Shown here: in pieces, positions 26,556-36,294 of the stretch | How the letters are laid out: the number at the start of each line of letters is the position of its first letter | Position numbering within the stretch: the stretch's first letter is position 1 | Assembly (NCBI RefSeq): GCF_002591895.1 | Contig: NZ_NISX01000015.1 | Coordinates: forward strand, 1-64,000 | Length of the DNA: 64,000 nt | Direction of reading: 5' to 3' | Source: Lacimicrobium alkaliphilum | GTDB taxonomy: Bacteria; Pseudomonadota; Gammaproteobacteria; Enterobacterales; Alteromonadaceae | Notes under the pieces: generated by a model | Databases searched by the model: none | What the model saw: only the letters and a program-made list of their open reading frames with translations | What the model was told of the DNA's origin: nothing | Made by a program: the position numbers and the translations under genes

Positions 26556-26606
26556 TCTGATTTAACAAGCAGCTTTTTTCGGCTCCTTTCAGGAGCCGTC
26601 TTTTTT
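26539..26606 (+). terminator. leader hairpins and intrinsic terminator before argC
   Basis: The terminator is CGGCTCCT (26580-26587), loop TTC, AGGAGCCG (26591-26598), then TCTTTTTT: an 8-bp GC-rich stem with a U tract, 46 bases before the argC start and downstream of the ARG-box promoter. Upstream is the hairpin TCAGAC/GTCTGA (26539-26560), enclosed by CTGCTT (26525) pairing with AAGCAG (26567) and followed by its own CTTTTTT. It would stop transcription before argC unless prevented. Confidence 0.8.
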
Positions 26607-26651
26607 AATCCTCTATCCTTTATAAAACTCTTAATACGTTGCATTAATATT

Positions 26652-27686
26652 ATGATGAAAACCGCTATTGTTGGCGCCAGTGGTTATACCGGTGCAGAAC
26701 TGGCCAGATTACTGGCCCGCCATCCTGATTTTGAACTCTGTGATCTTTTTGTGTCCTCACACAGCCAGGATGCGGGTAGAAAGCTGAGTGAATTATACGG
26801 TCGGTTACAGGGAGAGGTGGACTTACCGCTACAGCCGCTTAACGACAATACGCTCAAAGCATTGTCCGGGCAGTACGATGCGATTTTTCTGGCCACTCCT
26901 CATCAGGCCAGCCATGACTGGATGCCTGAATTAAGCGGTGGCCGCGCTGTGATTTTCGATCTTTCCGGGGCTTTCCGGATCAAGGATAAGCAGGTATTCA
27001 GTGAATATTATGGCTTTGACCATCAACACGGTGAATTACTCGATCAGGCCGTTTATGGTCTCGCTGACTGGCACCAACAAGGGATTTCCAAAGCCGCGCT
27101 TATTGCGGTGCCAGGATGTTACCCCACTGCGTCATTGACGGCCCTTAAACCCCTGCAGGAATCAGGACTGCTGGATGCCGGGCAGTGGCCGGTAATCAAC
27201 GCCATATCCGGCGTCAGTGGCGCAGGTCGTAAGGCATCGTTGAACAGTAGTTTTTGCGAAGTCAGTTTGCAACCCTATGGTGTACTGGGCCACAGGCATC
27301 AGCCGGAGATCAGTGCTGAGTTGGGCGCCCCGGTAATATTTACCCCTCACCTGGGCAATTTTAAACGGGGAATTCTTGCCACTATTACGGTGAAAGTAGC
27401 TCCTGGCATCGATCCTGAGCAAATCGATCAGGCTTATCTGCGGGCTTATGCCGATAACCCTCTGGTCAGATTGAGGCAGACCTGGCCTAAAATTGATGAA
27501 GTTGCTGGTAGTTGTTACTGCGATGTGTTCTGGAAGCTGGACCCTGCCTCAGGGCATCTGGTGGTGGTCAGCGCTATTGATAATCTGCTTAAGGGGGCGG
27601 CGGCGCAGGCGTTGCAATGTGCCAATCTGCGTTTTGATTTTCAGCCGCAAACGGCATTAACAGAGGAGTCAGTATGCAACCATTAG
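26652..27686 (+). CDS. argC: N-acetyl-gamma-glutamyl-phosphate reductase
   Basis: The product is 344 residues. It reduces N-acetylglutamyl phosphate to the semialdehyde with NADPH. It has the Rossmann start AIVGASGYTGAEL and the catalytic Cys156 in IAVPGCYPTA; the conserved GLGHRHQPEI-like segment reads VLGHRHQPEI. Start ATG is 26652 or 26655, with no clear ribosome-binding site. It is the first structural gene of argCBFGH and overlaps argB by 13 bases. Confidence 0.96.
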   Translation: MMKTAIVGASGYTGAELARLLARHPDFELCDLFVSSHSQDAGRKLSELYGRLQGEVDLPLQPLNDNTLKALSGQYDAIFLATPHQASHDWMPELSGGRAVIFDLSGAFRIKDKQVFSEYYGFDHQHGELLDQAVYGLADWHQQGISKAALIAVPGCYPTASLTALKPLQESGLLDAGQWPVINAISGVSGAGRKASLNSSFCEVSLQPYGVLGHRHQPEISAELGAPVIFTPHLGNFKRGILATITVKVAPGIDPEQIDQAYLRAYADNPLVRLRQTWPKIDEVAGSCYCDVFWKLDPASGHLVVVSAIDNLLKGAAAQALQCANLRFDFQPQTALTEESVCNH

Positions 27687-28489
27687 TGATTAAAGTGGGC
27701 GGGGCCTTTATTGGTGATAAGGACGCAGCCCGGGGGTTGTTCGCGGTGATAGCACAGCTGATAAAGACCAGGCCAGTGATATTGGTACATGGCGGCGGCC
27801 CTATCGTGGAACAGTGGATGCAGGCGTTAAATCTCAAATCCACCAAAATAGACGGATTAAGAGTCACCACTGATGTTCATATGCCTTATGTAGTAGGCGC
27901 GCTGGCCGGTACCGCAAATACGCAACTGGTGGCACAGGCCAGAGCCTGCGGTCTTGAACCGGTGGGTCTTTCACTGGCGGATGCACATCTGGTGCATTGC
28001 ACCCAAATGCAGGCGAAGTACGGTGCAGTGGGAAACGTTGAGCCAGCGGATGCGAAGCTTCTCAATACGTTATTGGCGCAAGGCTTTTTACCAATAATCA
28101 GCTCCATCAGTTGTAGCGACGGGGGCCAGCTGCTGAATATTAACGCCGATCAGGCGGCTACAGCAGTTGCACAGTTGTTGAAAGCTGAACTCGTGATGCT
28201 GTCGGATGTGGTTGGGGTGCTGGACAAACAGCAGAGTCTGCTGGCACAGCTGAGTCCCCGGCAAATCGAATTGCTGGCAGAGCAGAAGGTAATTCGGGAC
28301 GGTATGCTGGTTAAGGTAAAGGCGGCCCTTAATGCGGCAAACAGCATCGGACTGCCGGTGACGATCGCCAGCTGGAAGAACCCGCAGAGCCTGTTGCAGA
28401 TGCTGGCTGGTAACTCTGCCGGAACCCGTATTTATCCGGCCGACGTTCAAATCGCTGACGAAACAAAATTGGATCAGGAGCACCCATGA
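27674..28489 (+). CDS. argB: acetylglutamate kinase
   Basis: The 271-residue amino-acid kinase phosphorylates N-acetylglutamate. Motifs are the N-terminal VIKVGGAFIGD (Lys8-type), VLVHGGGPIVEQWM and, near the C-terminus, NINADQAATAVAQLL with VMLSDVVGVLD. The length resembles the short, arginine-insensitive enterobacterial enzyme (258) more than the sensitive, roughly 300-residue type, which is consistent with feedback acting at ArgA instead. The stop overlaps the argF start by 4 bases (ATGA). Confidence 0.95.
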   Translation: MQPLVIKVGGAFIGDKDAARGLFAVIAQLIKTRPVILVHGGGPIVEQWMQALNLKSTKIDGLRVTTDVHMPYVVGALAGTANTQLVAQARACGLEPVGLSLADAHLVHCTQMQAKYGAVGNVEPADAKLLNTLLAQGFLPIISSISCSDGGQLLNINADQAATAVAQLLKAELVMLSDVVGVLDKQQSLLAQLSPRQIELLAEQKVIRDGMLVKVKAALNAANSIGLPVTIASWKNPQSLLQMLAGNSAGTRIYPADVQIADETKLDQEHP

Positions 28490-29397
28490 AACAGGATTTA
28501 CTCACCTTTGCAGATTGGTCGTCGCAGGAGTTAGAGGCGTTGCTGGAGCTGGCACTTAAGGTAAAAGCCTCACCAGCAGACTATCAACAGACGCTCAGTG
28601 GTAAGAGTCTGGTAGCGCTATTTGAAAAACCTTCTCTGCGCACCCGGGTCAGCTTTGATATAGGTATCAACAAGCTCGGTGGGCACATGGTCTATCTGGA
28701 TAGCCAGGCAGGTAAGCTTTCCGGGCGTGAAGATACACTGGATATGGGCGCTAATCTGGCCTGCTGGGCCGACGCCATCATTGCCCGGGTATACAGTCAT
28801 AAAACCCTTGAGGATCTGGCCAGCGCGGCAAAAGTGCCTGTAGTTAACGCATTGTGTGATTTGTATCACCCCTGTCAGGCGCTGGCCGATTATGTCAGTC
28901 TGCACGAGCACTTTGGCAGTGTTGCCGGATTGCCGCTCAGTTATATTGGTGACGGTAATAATGTCAGCCATTCATTAATGCTGGTGGGCGCTATACTCGG
29001 CGCCGATGTTCGCATCATTACACCACCCGGCTATGAGCCGGATGCAGCAATGGTGGAGAAGGCCCGCGAGCGGGCGGCACAAAGTGGTGGCAGTATCACC
29101 ATCAGCAATGATCTGGCCGCAGCCGCTGGCTGCAAGGCCTTATACACAGATACCTGGTTGTCGATGGGGGATACTACGCCGCTGGAACAAATTAAAGCGG
29201 TATTTATGCCTTATCAGCTGAACATGTCGCTGCTTCGCCAGACAGGCGCCAGTGTTGTGATGCATTGTCAGCCGGCACACCGGGATCTTGAAATTACCAG
29301 TGAACTGGTAGATAGCGATTACTCACTTCTATTCTTGCAGGCAGAAAACAGAATGCATGCACAGAATGCCATTTTAATTAGCCTGCTGGGCCAGTAG
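28486..29397 (+). CDS. argF: ornithine carbamoyltransferase
   Basis: The 303-residue protein forms citrulline from ornithine and carbamoyl phosphate. Carbamoyl-phosphate motif FEKPSLRTRVSF (residues 46-57), HPCQ (128-131) and DTWLSMGD are present. The ornithine-side motif, usually HCLPAHRG, reads HCQPAHRD (His260-Cys261-Gln262-Pro263), an unusual Leu-to-Gln change. Pairing with argE and argG/argH still supports ornithine as the substrate, although an N-acyl-ornithine preference cannot be excluded from sequence alone. Confidence 0.9.
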   Translation: MKQDLLTFADWSSQELEALLELALKVKASPADYQQTLSGKSLVALFEKPSLRTRVSFDIGINKLGGHMVYLDSQAGKLSGREDTLDMGANLACWADAIIARVYSHKTLEDLASAAKVPVVNALCDLYHPCQALADYVSLHEHFGSVAGLPLSYIGDGNNVSHSLMLVGAILGADVRIITPPGYEPDAAMVEKARERAAQSGGSITISNDLAAAAGCKALYTDTWLSMGDTTPLEQIKAVFMPYQLNMSLLRQTGASVVMHCQPAHRDLEITSELVDSDYSLLFLQAENRMHAQNAILISLLGQ

Positions 29398-29418
29398 CCT
29401 CGCAGCCAAGGAGACACC

Positions 29419-30633
29419 ATGACTGATCAAACTGTTAAAAAAGTCGTTCTGGCCTATTCGGGTGGATTGGATACCTCAGCCATTATCCCCTGGCTGAAAG
29501 AAAACTATGACTGCGAAGTGGTCGCCTTTGCTGCTGATGTCGGGCAGGGTGACGAAGAGCTTGACGGGCTGGAGCAAAAAGCACTGGCGTCAGGTGCCAG
29601 CGAATGCCATATCGTTGATTTGAAAGAGGCTTTTGTCAGTGAGTATATTTATCCTACGGTGATGACCGGAGCGGTATACGAGGGGCAGTATCTGCTCGGT
29701 ACGTCCATGGCGCGGCCAATCATCGCTAAGGCTCAGGTAGAAGTGGCCCGTAAAGTCGGGGCCGATGCCCTCTGCCACGGTTGTACCGGCAAAGGCAATG
29801 ATCAGGTGCGCTTCGAGGGGGCTTTTTCCGCTCTGGCGCCGGATTTACGCGTGATTGCACCATGGAGAGAGTGGGATATGGTATCCCGCGAAGATCTGCT
29901 CGCCTATCTGGCTGAGCGTAATATTGCTACTACCGCCTCTGCGACTAAAATCTACAGTCGCGATGCCAATGCCTGGCATATTTCTCACGAGGGTGGCGAG
30001 CTGGAAGATCCATGGTGTGAGCCTACGGAGCAGGTCTGGACGATGACTGTTTCGCCTGAGCAGGCACCGGATAAACCAGAGCGTATCCAGCTGGGTTTTG
30101 AAAAGGGCCGGTTAGTGAGTGTTAATGGTGATGCACTGAGTCCCTATCAGGTGCTGGTAAAACTCAATCAGCTTGCTGCGGCTCATGGTGTTGGACGACT
30201 GGATATCGTCGAAAACCGGCTGGTAGGAATGAAATCCCGTGGATGTTATGAGACTCCGGGGGGCTACGTGATGATGGCAGCTTACAAAGCTCTCGAGCAT
30301 CTTGTACTAAGTAAAGACTCACTTAAGTTCAGGGAGCAGATAGCATTGGAGTTTTCTCATCTGGTGTATGACGGGCGCTGGTTTACCCCACTTAAAGACG
30401 CAATCATTGATGCGGCGAAGTCCTTTGCCCAAGACATTACCGGTGAAGTGGTGATTAAATTGTATAAGGGACAAGCGACTGTAGTGCAGCGGCGCTCACC
30501 TAATTCACTGTATTCTGAAGATTTCGCCACCTTTGGTGCCGATGATGTTTATGACCAGCGTCACGCGGAAGGTTTTATCCGTCTCTACAGTCTGTCGAGC
30601 AGGATAAAGACCCTGAAAGAGGGGAGCCGCTAA
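29419..30633 (+). CDS. argG: argininosuccinate synthase
   Basis: The 404-residue ATP-dependent ligase condenses citrulline with aspartate. It has the N-type ATP pyrophosphatase P-loop [26 protein letters not shown], and [19 protein letters not shown]. This is the ordinary (non-E. coli) bacterial type. AAGGAGAC precedes the ATG. The stop and the argH start share one base (TAATG). Confidence 0.96.
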   Translation: MTDQTVKKVVLAYSGGLDTSAIIPWLKENYDCEVVAFAADVGQGDEELDGLEQKALASGASECHIVDLKEAFVSEYIYPTVMTGAVYEGQYLLGTSMARPIIAKAQVEVARKVGADALCHGCTGKGNDQVRFEGAFSALAPDLRVIAPWREWDMVSREDLLAYLAERNIATTASATKIYSRDANAWHISHEGGELEDPWCEPTEQVWTMTVSPEQAPDKPERIQLGFEKGRLVSVNGDALSPYQVLVKLNQLAAAHGVGRLDIVENRLVGMKSRGCYETPGGYVMMAAYKALEHLVLSKDSLKFREQIALEFSHLVYDGRWFTPLKDAIIDAAKSFAQDITGEVVIKLYKGQATVVQRRSPNSLYSEDFATFGADDVYDQRHAEGFIRLYSLSSRIKTLKEGSR

Positions 30634-32021
30634 TGGCGTTATGGGGAGGACGTTTTCAGGGTGGCAGCAGTGCCATGTTCCGGCAGGTTAATGATTCTCT
30701 GCCTTTTGATAATGTACTGGCAGTTCAGGACCTTCAGGGCTCCATTGCCTGGTCACGGGCCATTGCCCGTGCAGGAGTGATTAGTGCCGCAGAGCAGTCT
30801 CAACTGGAACAGACACTCAATGAACTGATTGCTCTGGCCAATGAGGGCAAGCTCGATTTTGCCGCCAGCACTGAGGAGGACATTCACAGCTTTGTGGAGG
30901 CGGCGCTGATAGAGCGTCTGGGCGATCTGGGCCGCAAACTGCACACGGGGCGCAGCCGTAACGATCAGGTGGCAACCGATTTACGCCTTTGGGTGCGGGA
31001 GCACTGTGAGCATCTAAATCAGGACTTAACCAGGGTGATTGCCAGCCTGGTCAGCTCGGCTGAGACCAACCAGCAGGTGATTATGCCCGGCTACACCCAT
31101 TTGCAACGCGCGCAGCCGGTACGCTACGCTCATTGGGCGCTGGCCTATGTGGAAATGCTCAAGCGGGATCTGGGTCGTTTGAGCGACCTGACTAAGCGTA
31201 TGAACCAATGCCCGTTGGGTTGCGGCGCATTGGCGGGTACGACGTATGATATCGACAGACAGGAAATTGCGACGGAGCTTGGTTTTGACAGCCCCTGTTT
31301 AAACAGCCTGGACGCCGTGTCTGATCGTGACTATGTTCTCGAACTGCTGTTTTGCGCGAGTACCAGCATGATGCATCTGTCGAGAATGGCGGAAGACTTA
31401 ATTTTCTTTAACTCCGGCGAGGCCGGGTTTATTCGCCTGGGAGATCAGGTAACGTCTGGTTCATCCCTGATGCCGCAAAAGAAAAACCCTGATGCGCTGG
31501 AGCTGTTACGCGGAAAATGTGGCCGCGTATTTGGCCACTTGCAGGCGCTGTTGGTGACCATGAAGGGACTGCCCCTGGCATACAACAAAGATATGCAGGA
31601 AGACAAGGAAGGGGTGTTTGATGCGGTTAATCAGTGGCATTGCTGTTTGTTAATCAGTGTGGAAGTCATCGATAGTATCAAACTGGATGCAGAACGTTGT
31701 GCCAGGGCGGCACGGGAGGGCTATGCCAATGCCACCGAGCTGGCCGATTATCTGGTGGGTAAAGGTACGCCGTTCAGAAGTGCCCATGATATTGCCGGCC
31801 AGGTAGTGTTAACGGCCCTGGATCAGGGCAAGGCCATAGAACAGCTGCCGCTTGAGACGCTTAAAGGTTACAGTGAGCTGATTGAAGAAGATGTGTATCC
31901 AGTGTTGCAACTGGAATACCTGGTGGATAAGCGCCATATCCTGGGTGGAACCGGTGCCAAACCTGTAAACAAAGCTCTGGACGCAGCCAAAAGCTGGTTA
32001 AGCCAGCACGCTCAGGAGTAA
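30633..32021 (+). CDS. argH: argininosuccinate lyase
   Basis: The 462-residue enzyme splits argininosuccinate to arginine and fumarate. It has HTGRSRNDQVATDLRLW, the TH region PGYTHLQRAQPVRYAHW, and the fumarase/aspartase signature GSSLMPQKKNPDALEL with the catalytic Ser. In Vibrio and some Alteromonadales argH is fused to an acetyltransferase domain; here the protein ends normally and a separate argA follows after 8 bases. Confidence 0.96.
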   Translation: MALWGGRFQGGSSAMFRQVNDSLPFDNVLAVQDLQGSIAWSRAIARAGVISAAEQSQLEQTLNELIALANEGKLDFAASTEEDIHSFVEAALIERLGDLGRKLHTGRSRNDQVATDLRLWVREHCEHLNQDLTRVIASLVSSAETNQQVIMPGYTHLQRAQPVRYAHWALAYVEMLKRDLGRLSDLTKRMNQCPLGCGALAGTTYDIDRQEIATELGFDSPCLNSLDAVSDRDYVLELLFCASTSMMHLSRMAEDLIFFNSGEAGFIRLGDQVTSGSSLMPQKKNPDALELLRGKCGRVFGHLQALLVTMKGLPLAYNKDMQEDKEGVFDAVNQWHCCLLISVEVIDSIKLDAERCARAAREGYANATELADYLVGKGTPFRSAHDIAGQVVLTALDQGKAIEQLPLETLKGYSELIEEDVYPVLQLEYLVDKRHILGGTGAKPVNKALDAAKSWLSQHAQE

Positions 32022-32029
32022 CAGAGGCT

Positions 32030-33340
32030 ATGCTTTCATCCTGTGACAGCATTCGGATATTTCGTCATTCTGCGCCTTATATTAACGCGCATCGGGGTAA
32101 AACCTTTGTACTCATGTTCGGCGGTGAGGCTCTGGAACATGCCAATTTCGCCAATATTATCCATGATATTGCTTTGCTGAACAGTCTTGGTGTGCGGCTG
32201 GTGCTGGTGCATGGTGCCAGACCGCAAATCGATCAGCGGGTTGCATTAAGAGGTAAGCCGCTGCGCTTTTCTCAGGGGATTCGAATTACCGATAAAGAAA
32301 CCATTGAATCGGTAAAAGACGCTGCGGGTTCGGTGCGCGCTCAGGTAGAAGCGCTGTTGACGATGGGGTTAGCGAATTCGCCCATGCATGGTAGTCAGAT
32401 TCGGGTTTGTTCCGGCAATTTGGTGGTGGCCATGCCGATGGGGGTGCGCGATGGAGTGGATTTTGAACTGACCGGACTGGTAAGGCGGGTGGATGTGGAT
32501 GGCATCAATGATCATCTTAACGATGGTTCTATTGTGCTGTTAGGACCTGTTGGTTATTCATCCACCGGAGAAGTGTTTAATCTGGCTCATGAGCAGGTGG
32601 CCACGCAGGCTGCTATTGCTCTTAAGGCTGATAAGCTGGTGATCTTCAGTGAATCCGATGGCTTAATGAATGCCGACGGAGGCCTTATTCGCAACCTGGA
32701 CCGGCATCTTCTACAAGGTTTGCTCACCAACAGCGCTGATGATCATCAAGGCCATAGCTTGCTCAGTGCAGTGGCTGAAAGCCTGGATGCGGGCATTAGC
32801 CGTTGTCATTATATCAGCTACCATCAGGACGGCGCATTGTTACAGGAGCTGTTCACTCGCGACGGCGCGGGCACTCTGATTTCCCAGACCTATTATGAAC
32901 AATTGCGCCAGGCCAGTATTGAAGATGTGGGCGGCATCCTTAAGCTGATAAAGCCGCTGGAAGAAAAAGGCATATTGGTCAAACGTTCCCGTGAATTATT
33001 AGAAAGTGAAATTGAGCAGTTCACTGTAATTGAGCGGGATGGCACTATTATCGCCTGTGCGGCTCTTTATCCTTATCCTGATCAGGATATGGGCGAGCTG
33101 GCTTGTGTGGCTACCCATCCGGACTATCGTGGCTCCAATCGCGGGGAGCGTCTGATGCAGGCTGTGATAGAACAAGGACGTCGTGCGGGTTTGCGCGCCA
33201 TTTTTGTCCTCACTACGGTGACGGGGCATTGGTTTCGCGAGCAGGGGTTTATCCCTGCAGATGTTGAGGCCCTGCCAGATGGCAAAAAGCAGCTGTATAA
33301 TTTTCAGCGTAACTCCAGGGTTCTGATACTGACCCTTTGA
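32030..33340 (+). CDS. argA: N-acetylglutamate synthase
   Basis: The 436-residue protein acetylates glutamate, the first committed step. Residues 1-285 are an amino-acid-kinase-like domain (LVLVHGARPQIDQR, carrying the arginine-inhibition site in this family), and 290-436 are a GNAT domain (ACVATHPDYRGSNRGERLM binding acetyl-CoA, then LTTVTGHWFREQGF). Length matches E. coli ArgA (443). Completing the operon gives glutamate-to-arginine in one transcript apart from argD. Confidence 0.95.
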   Translation: MLSSCDSIRIFRHSAPYINAHRGKTFVLMFGGEALEHANFANIIHDIALLNSLGVRLVLVHGARPQIDQRVALRGKPLRFSQGIRITDKETIESVKDAAGSVRAQVEALLTMGLANSPMHGSQIRVCSGNLVVAMPMGVRDGVDFELTGLVRRVDVDGINDHLNDGSIVLLGPVGYSSTGEVFNLAHEQVATQAAIALKADKLVIFSESDGLMNADGGLIRNLDRHLLQGLLTNSADDHQGHSLLSAVAESLDAGISRCHYISYHQDGALLQELFTRDGAGTLISQTYYEQLRQASIEDVGGILKLIKPLEEKGILVKRSRELLESEIEQFTVIERDGTIIACAALYPYPDQDMGELACVATHPDYRGSNRGERLMQAVIEQGRRAGLRAIFVLTTVTGHWFREQGFIPADVEALPDGKKQLYNFQRNSRVLILTL

Positions 33341-33345
33341 TCGTG

Positions 33346-33368
33346 CCCGGCTTGCGATTGCCGGGTTA
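33346..33368. terminator. bidirectional hairpin between argA and mrcA
   Basis: CCCGGC (33346-33351) and GCCGGG (33360-33365) pair across an 8-base loop, followed by TTATTTAAAA. It lies in the 29-base gap between the convergent argA and mrcA genes and could end both transcripts. Confidence 0.55.
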
Positions 33369-33369
33369 T

Positions 33370-35982
33370 TTAAAAAATATCCTCATTCTGAATCACTGGC
33401 TGACCCTGATCAAAGGGATCAACAAATTCACTGTCATCCACATACTGGGTAGGTTCGGTACCGCGGATAAAATACTCAAACTTTGAGGTGTGATCCGTAC
33501 GTTGTGTCAGTTTGCCTGTGGTACGGTCGATTCTGACTGTAACAATATCTTCGGGCACCGTGGGGTATTGCTCCGGCACACCTTCAAGGGCCTGCCGCAT
33601 AAAGCGAATCCAGGCTGGTTGCGCCACTCTGGCACCATCTTCTGCACCCACCATGGCATTTCCCATCCAATTAAACTGTTGTGGGTTTTTGTTGATCAGA
33701 TATTGGTTACGGCTGGTACGGCCCAGTGATCGGTTCATATCATCAAACCCTACCCAGGTGGTCGTCACCAGGTTACCCCCCATGCCACTGAACCAGGTGT
33801 CTTTAGCGTCATTGGTGGTACCGGTTTTACCGGCCAGGTCGTCCCGTGACATCAGATTATTGGCCCGCCAGCCCGTGCCCTGCCAATAGGTATTCTTGGA
33901 CCAGCTACCGCCGCTATATATTGCGGTACGCATCATTTCCCGGGTCAGAAAGGCATTCTGCCTGGAGATCACCTGTGGTGCATAGAGTGGGGGTAATGAA
34001 AATTTCCGGCCATCGCTGATTGCCAACAGATCCAGTTCGTTATTTTCCTGTTGAGATGCAAATGCAGGGGCCGCCACCGCTGGGTTCGCCTGCCACAGTG
34101 TTTCCCCCATTTCATTGTCTACACGCTCGATAAAATAGGGTTCTACGGCATAGCCACCATTACCGATAATGGTTATTCCACGGGCGACTTCAAGTGGTGT
34201 CAGCGATGCCGACCCCAATGCCAGAGACTCGTCTCTGGGTAATTCATGGGGATTGAAACCAAAATTTGCTAAATGGGCGACAATATCGTCCAGCCCGACG
34301 CTGCGCAGCAGCCGGACCGACACCACGTTCTTGGAGCGTCCAAGAGCCACCCGCATACGAATCGGGCCATCATAAATCTCCGGGGAATTCTTAGGTCGCC
34401 AGGCTATGCCAGAGCTACGATCCCACTGATTAATAGGGGCATCGTTAATGATCGTTGCCAGGCTGTAACCCTTATTAATTGCCGCTGAGTAAATAAAAGG
34501 CTTAATGTTTGAGCCTACCTGACGCTTGGCTTGTGTGGCCCGGTTAAACTGGCTTTGATAAAAACTGTAGCCGCCGACTATGGCCCTGACTGCACCATTT
34601 TGCGGATCCAGTGACACCAGAGCACCACTGGCATCAGGAAACTGAGATAACTGCCATTGTTCTGATTCTGTATTGAAGCGGATCATGATATGGGCGCCCG
34701 GACTGACAATGTCTTTCGCTTCTTGCGGTTCGCTGCCCTGCTTGCTATCTGTAATGAAAGGGCGGGCCCACGCCAGTCCGTCCCAGTTGATATCAATATA
34801 GCCCTGGTCAAGGGCGAAAACGCTGATTTGCTTGTCTTTTACTTCAGTCACTATGGCGGGAAGTAAAGGTGCAAAGCTCTGCTGCTCAGCCAGAAAATCT
34901 TTCATCTGTTGTTCAGTCCAGCCGTATTGCTCATCCTCCGGCCGGGGTACTTCAACAAGGCTCTGATCGTTTTTCTCGTCGTCTTTCTGTATCGCGGGTG
35001 GCGCTTCCCATAACTGCGCCAGAGGGCCTCGATAACCGTGTCGTTCGTCGTAATCATGCAGATTCCTTTTGACCGCTTGCTGGGCAGCCGTTTGCAGAGT
35101 CGACGGCACAGTGGCGTAAACCTGGTAACCAGCGGTTTCAGCTTCTTCCTTGCCGTAACGATTGATCATTTCCATATAAATCATGTCGGCAAGGTAAGGG
35201 GCATGTAATTGTATTTCCGCGCCATGTTTCTCCCCTGTAAAGTCAGCCTCTGCAGCCTGAAGAAACTCATCTCTGTTGATATAGCCTTCATCCAACATCC
35301 GCGCTAACACAACCCGGCGTCTTTCTTTTGACGCCTGTGGATTACTAATGGGATTCAGGTTAGAAGGGGCCTTGGGGAGTCCCGCGATAGTGGCCATTTC
35401 AGCAAGATTTAACTCTGTGGCCGTCTTGCCAAAATAAACCTGCGCCGCCGCACCGACGCCAAAGGCTCTGTGGCCAAGCTCAATTTTATTCAGATACAGT
35501 TCGAGGATCTCATCTTTGCTGAGTAACTGCTCAATATGCAACGCAATAAAGGTTTCTTTTATTTTGCGCATCCAGGCTTTTTCCCGGGTCAGGAAGAAAT
35601 TCCGGGCTAACTGCATGGTAATAGTACTGGCACCCTGTCCCTTCTCTCCTGTCAGCACCAGATTCATAAATGCGCGGGCAACGCCGATAATATCAACACC
35701 GGGGTGGTCATAGAAACGACTGTCTTCCGTTGCAAGAAATGCCTGGAGCATCGGTTCAGGTATGTTTTTTAATTCCAAAGGTATGCGTCGCTTGACCCCA
35801 AACTGGGAAATCAGCAAGCCATCACGGGAGTAAACTTTCATTGGTGTTTGCAGGCGTACATCTTTTAACATAGCTACACTTGGTAGCTCGGGACGGATAT
35901 AAAAATACAGAGCCGCCAGAGCGATGACGCTCAGGAATGAACAAATAATAAAAGTCAGAGCTAAAGGTTTGACGTACTTCAC
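33370..35982 (-). CDS. mrcA: penicillin-binding protein 1A
   Basis: The 870-residue bifunctional peptidoglycan synthase has an N-terminal anchor (residues 6-28), a GT51 transglycosylase domain with catalytic Glu86 (LATEDSRFYDHPG) and QGASTITMQLARN, an OB insert, and a transpeptidase domain with Ser491 in SNIK, SKN (550-552) and KTGTT (719-723). It is anchored in the inner membrane with the catalytic part in the periplasm. Divergence from pilM is the usual arrangement. Confidence 0.96.
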   Translation of the reverse strand: MKYVKPLALTFIICSFLSVIALAALYFYIRPELPSVAMLKDVRLQTPMKVYSRDGLLISQFGVKRRIPLELKNIPEPMLQAFLATEDSRFYDHPGVDIIGVARAFMNLVLTGEKGQGASTITMQLARNFFLTREKAWMRKIKETFIALHIEQLLSKDEILELYLNKIELGHRAFGVGAAAQVYFGKTATELNLAEMATIAGLPKAPSNLNPISNPQASKERRRVVLARMLDEGYINRDEFLQAAEADFTGEKHGAEIQLHAPYLADMIYMEMINRYGKEEAETAGYQVYATVPSTLQTAAQQAVKRNLHDYDERHGYRGPLAQLWEAPPAIQKDDEKNDQSLVEVPRPEDEQYGWTEQQMKDFLAEQQSFAPLLPAIVTEVKDKQISVFALDQGYIDINWDGLAWARPFITDSKQGSEPQEAKDIVSPGAHIMIRFNTESEQWQLSQFPDASGALVSLDPQNGAVRAIVGGYSFYQSQFNRATQAKRQVGSNIKPFIYSAAINKGYSLATIINDAPINQWDRSSGIAWRPKNSPEIYDGPIRMRVALGRSKNVVSVRLLRSVGLDDIVAHLANFGFNPHELPRDESLALGSASLTPLEVARGITIIGNGGYAVEPYFIERVDNEMGETLWQANPAVAAPAFASQQENNELDLLAISDGRKFSLPPLYAPQVISRQNAFLTREMMRTAIYSGGSWSKNTYWQGTGWRANNLMSRDDLAGKTGTTNDAKDTWFSGMGGNLVTTTWVGFDDMNRSLGRTSRNQYLINKNPQQFNWMGNAMVGAEDGARVAQPAWIRFMRQALEGVPEQYPTVPEDIVTVRIDRTTGKLTQRTDHTSKFEYFIRGTEPTQYVDDSEFVDPFDQGQPVIQNEDIF

Positions 35983-36028
35983 AAAAACCTATTTTATCAG
36001 AGCAATTTCAGGGAAATGGCTTATATTG

Positions 36029-36294
36029 ATACCAATTACATTAGGTAAATGCTCACTCAGCGAGAGCTAAAATGTCCGCTGGCAAGGCATGGTCCTGAAG
36101 GTCTAGTGGTTCTAAATCAAAGGACCATAACACAGCCAGAGGGCATTTTAGCCTCGCCCGAAGGGAGCAACCAGAAGGGCTTATCTCTGTGTTGCCGCTT
36201 CTTGACATAGAACCACTATGCCTTCAAAGCGGCGCCTTGACCTAAGCCCTTCTGGCTTGCTCTGAGCTGAACAGTTACCTAATGTAGTTGGTAT
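36029..36294. repeat. 266-bp element with nested inverted repeats
   Basis: The ends ATACCAATTACATTAGGTAA (36029-36048) and its complement (36275-36294) match with one mismatch in 20. Inside lie further paired segments: GAGCTAAAATGTC with GGCATTTTAGCCTC, AGTGGTTCTA with TAGAACCACT, and CCAGAAGGGCTTA with TAAGCCCTTCTGG. There is no ORF of note. It fills most of the 404-base gap between mrcA and pilM. Its right end resembles the smaller element at 56712-56785. Confidence 0.75.
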
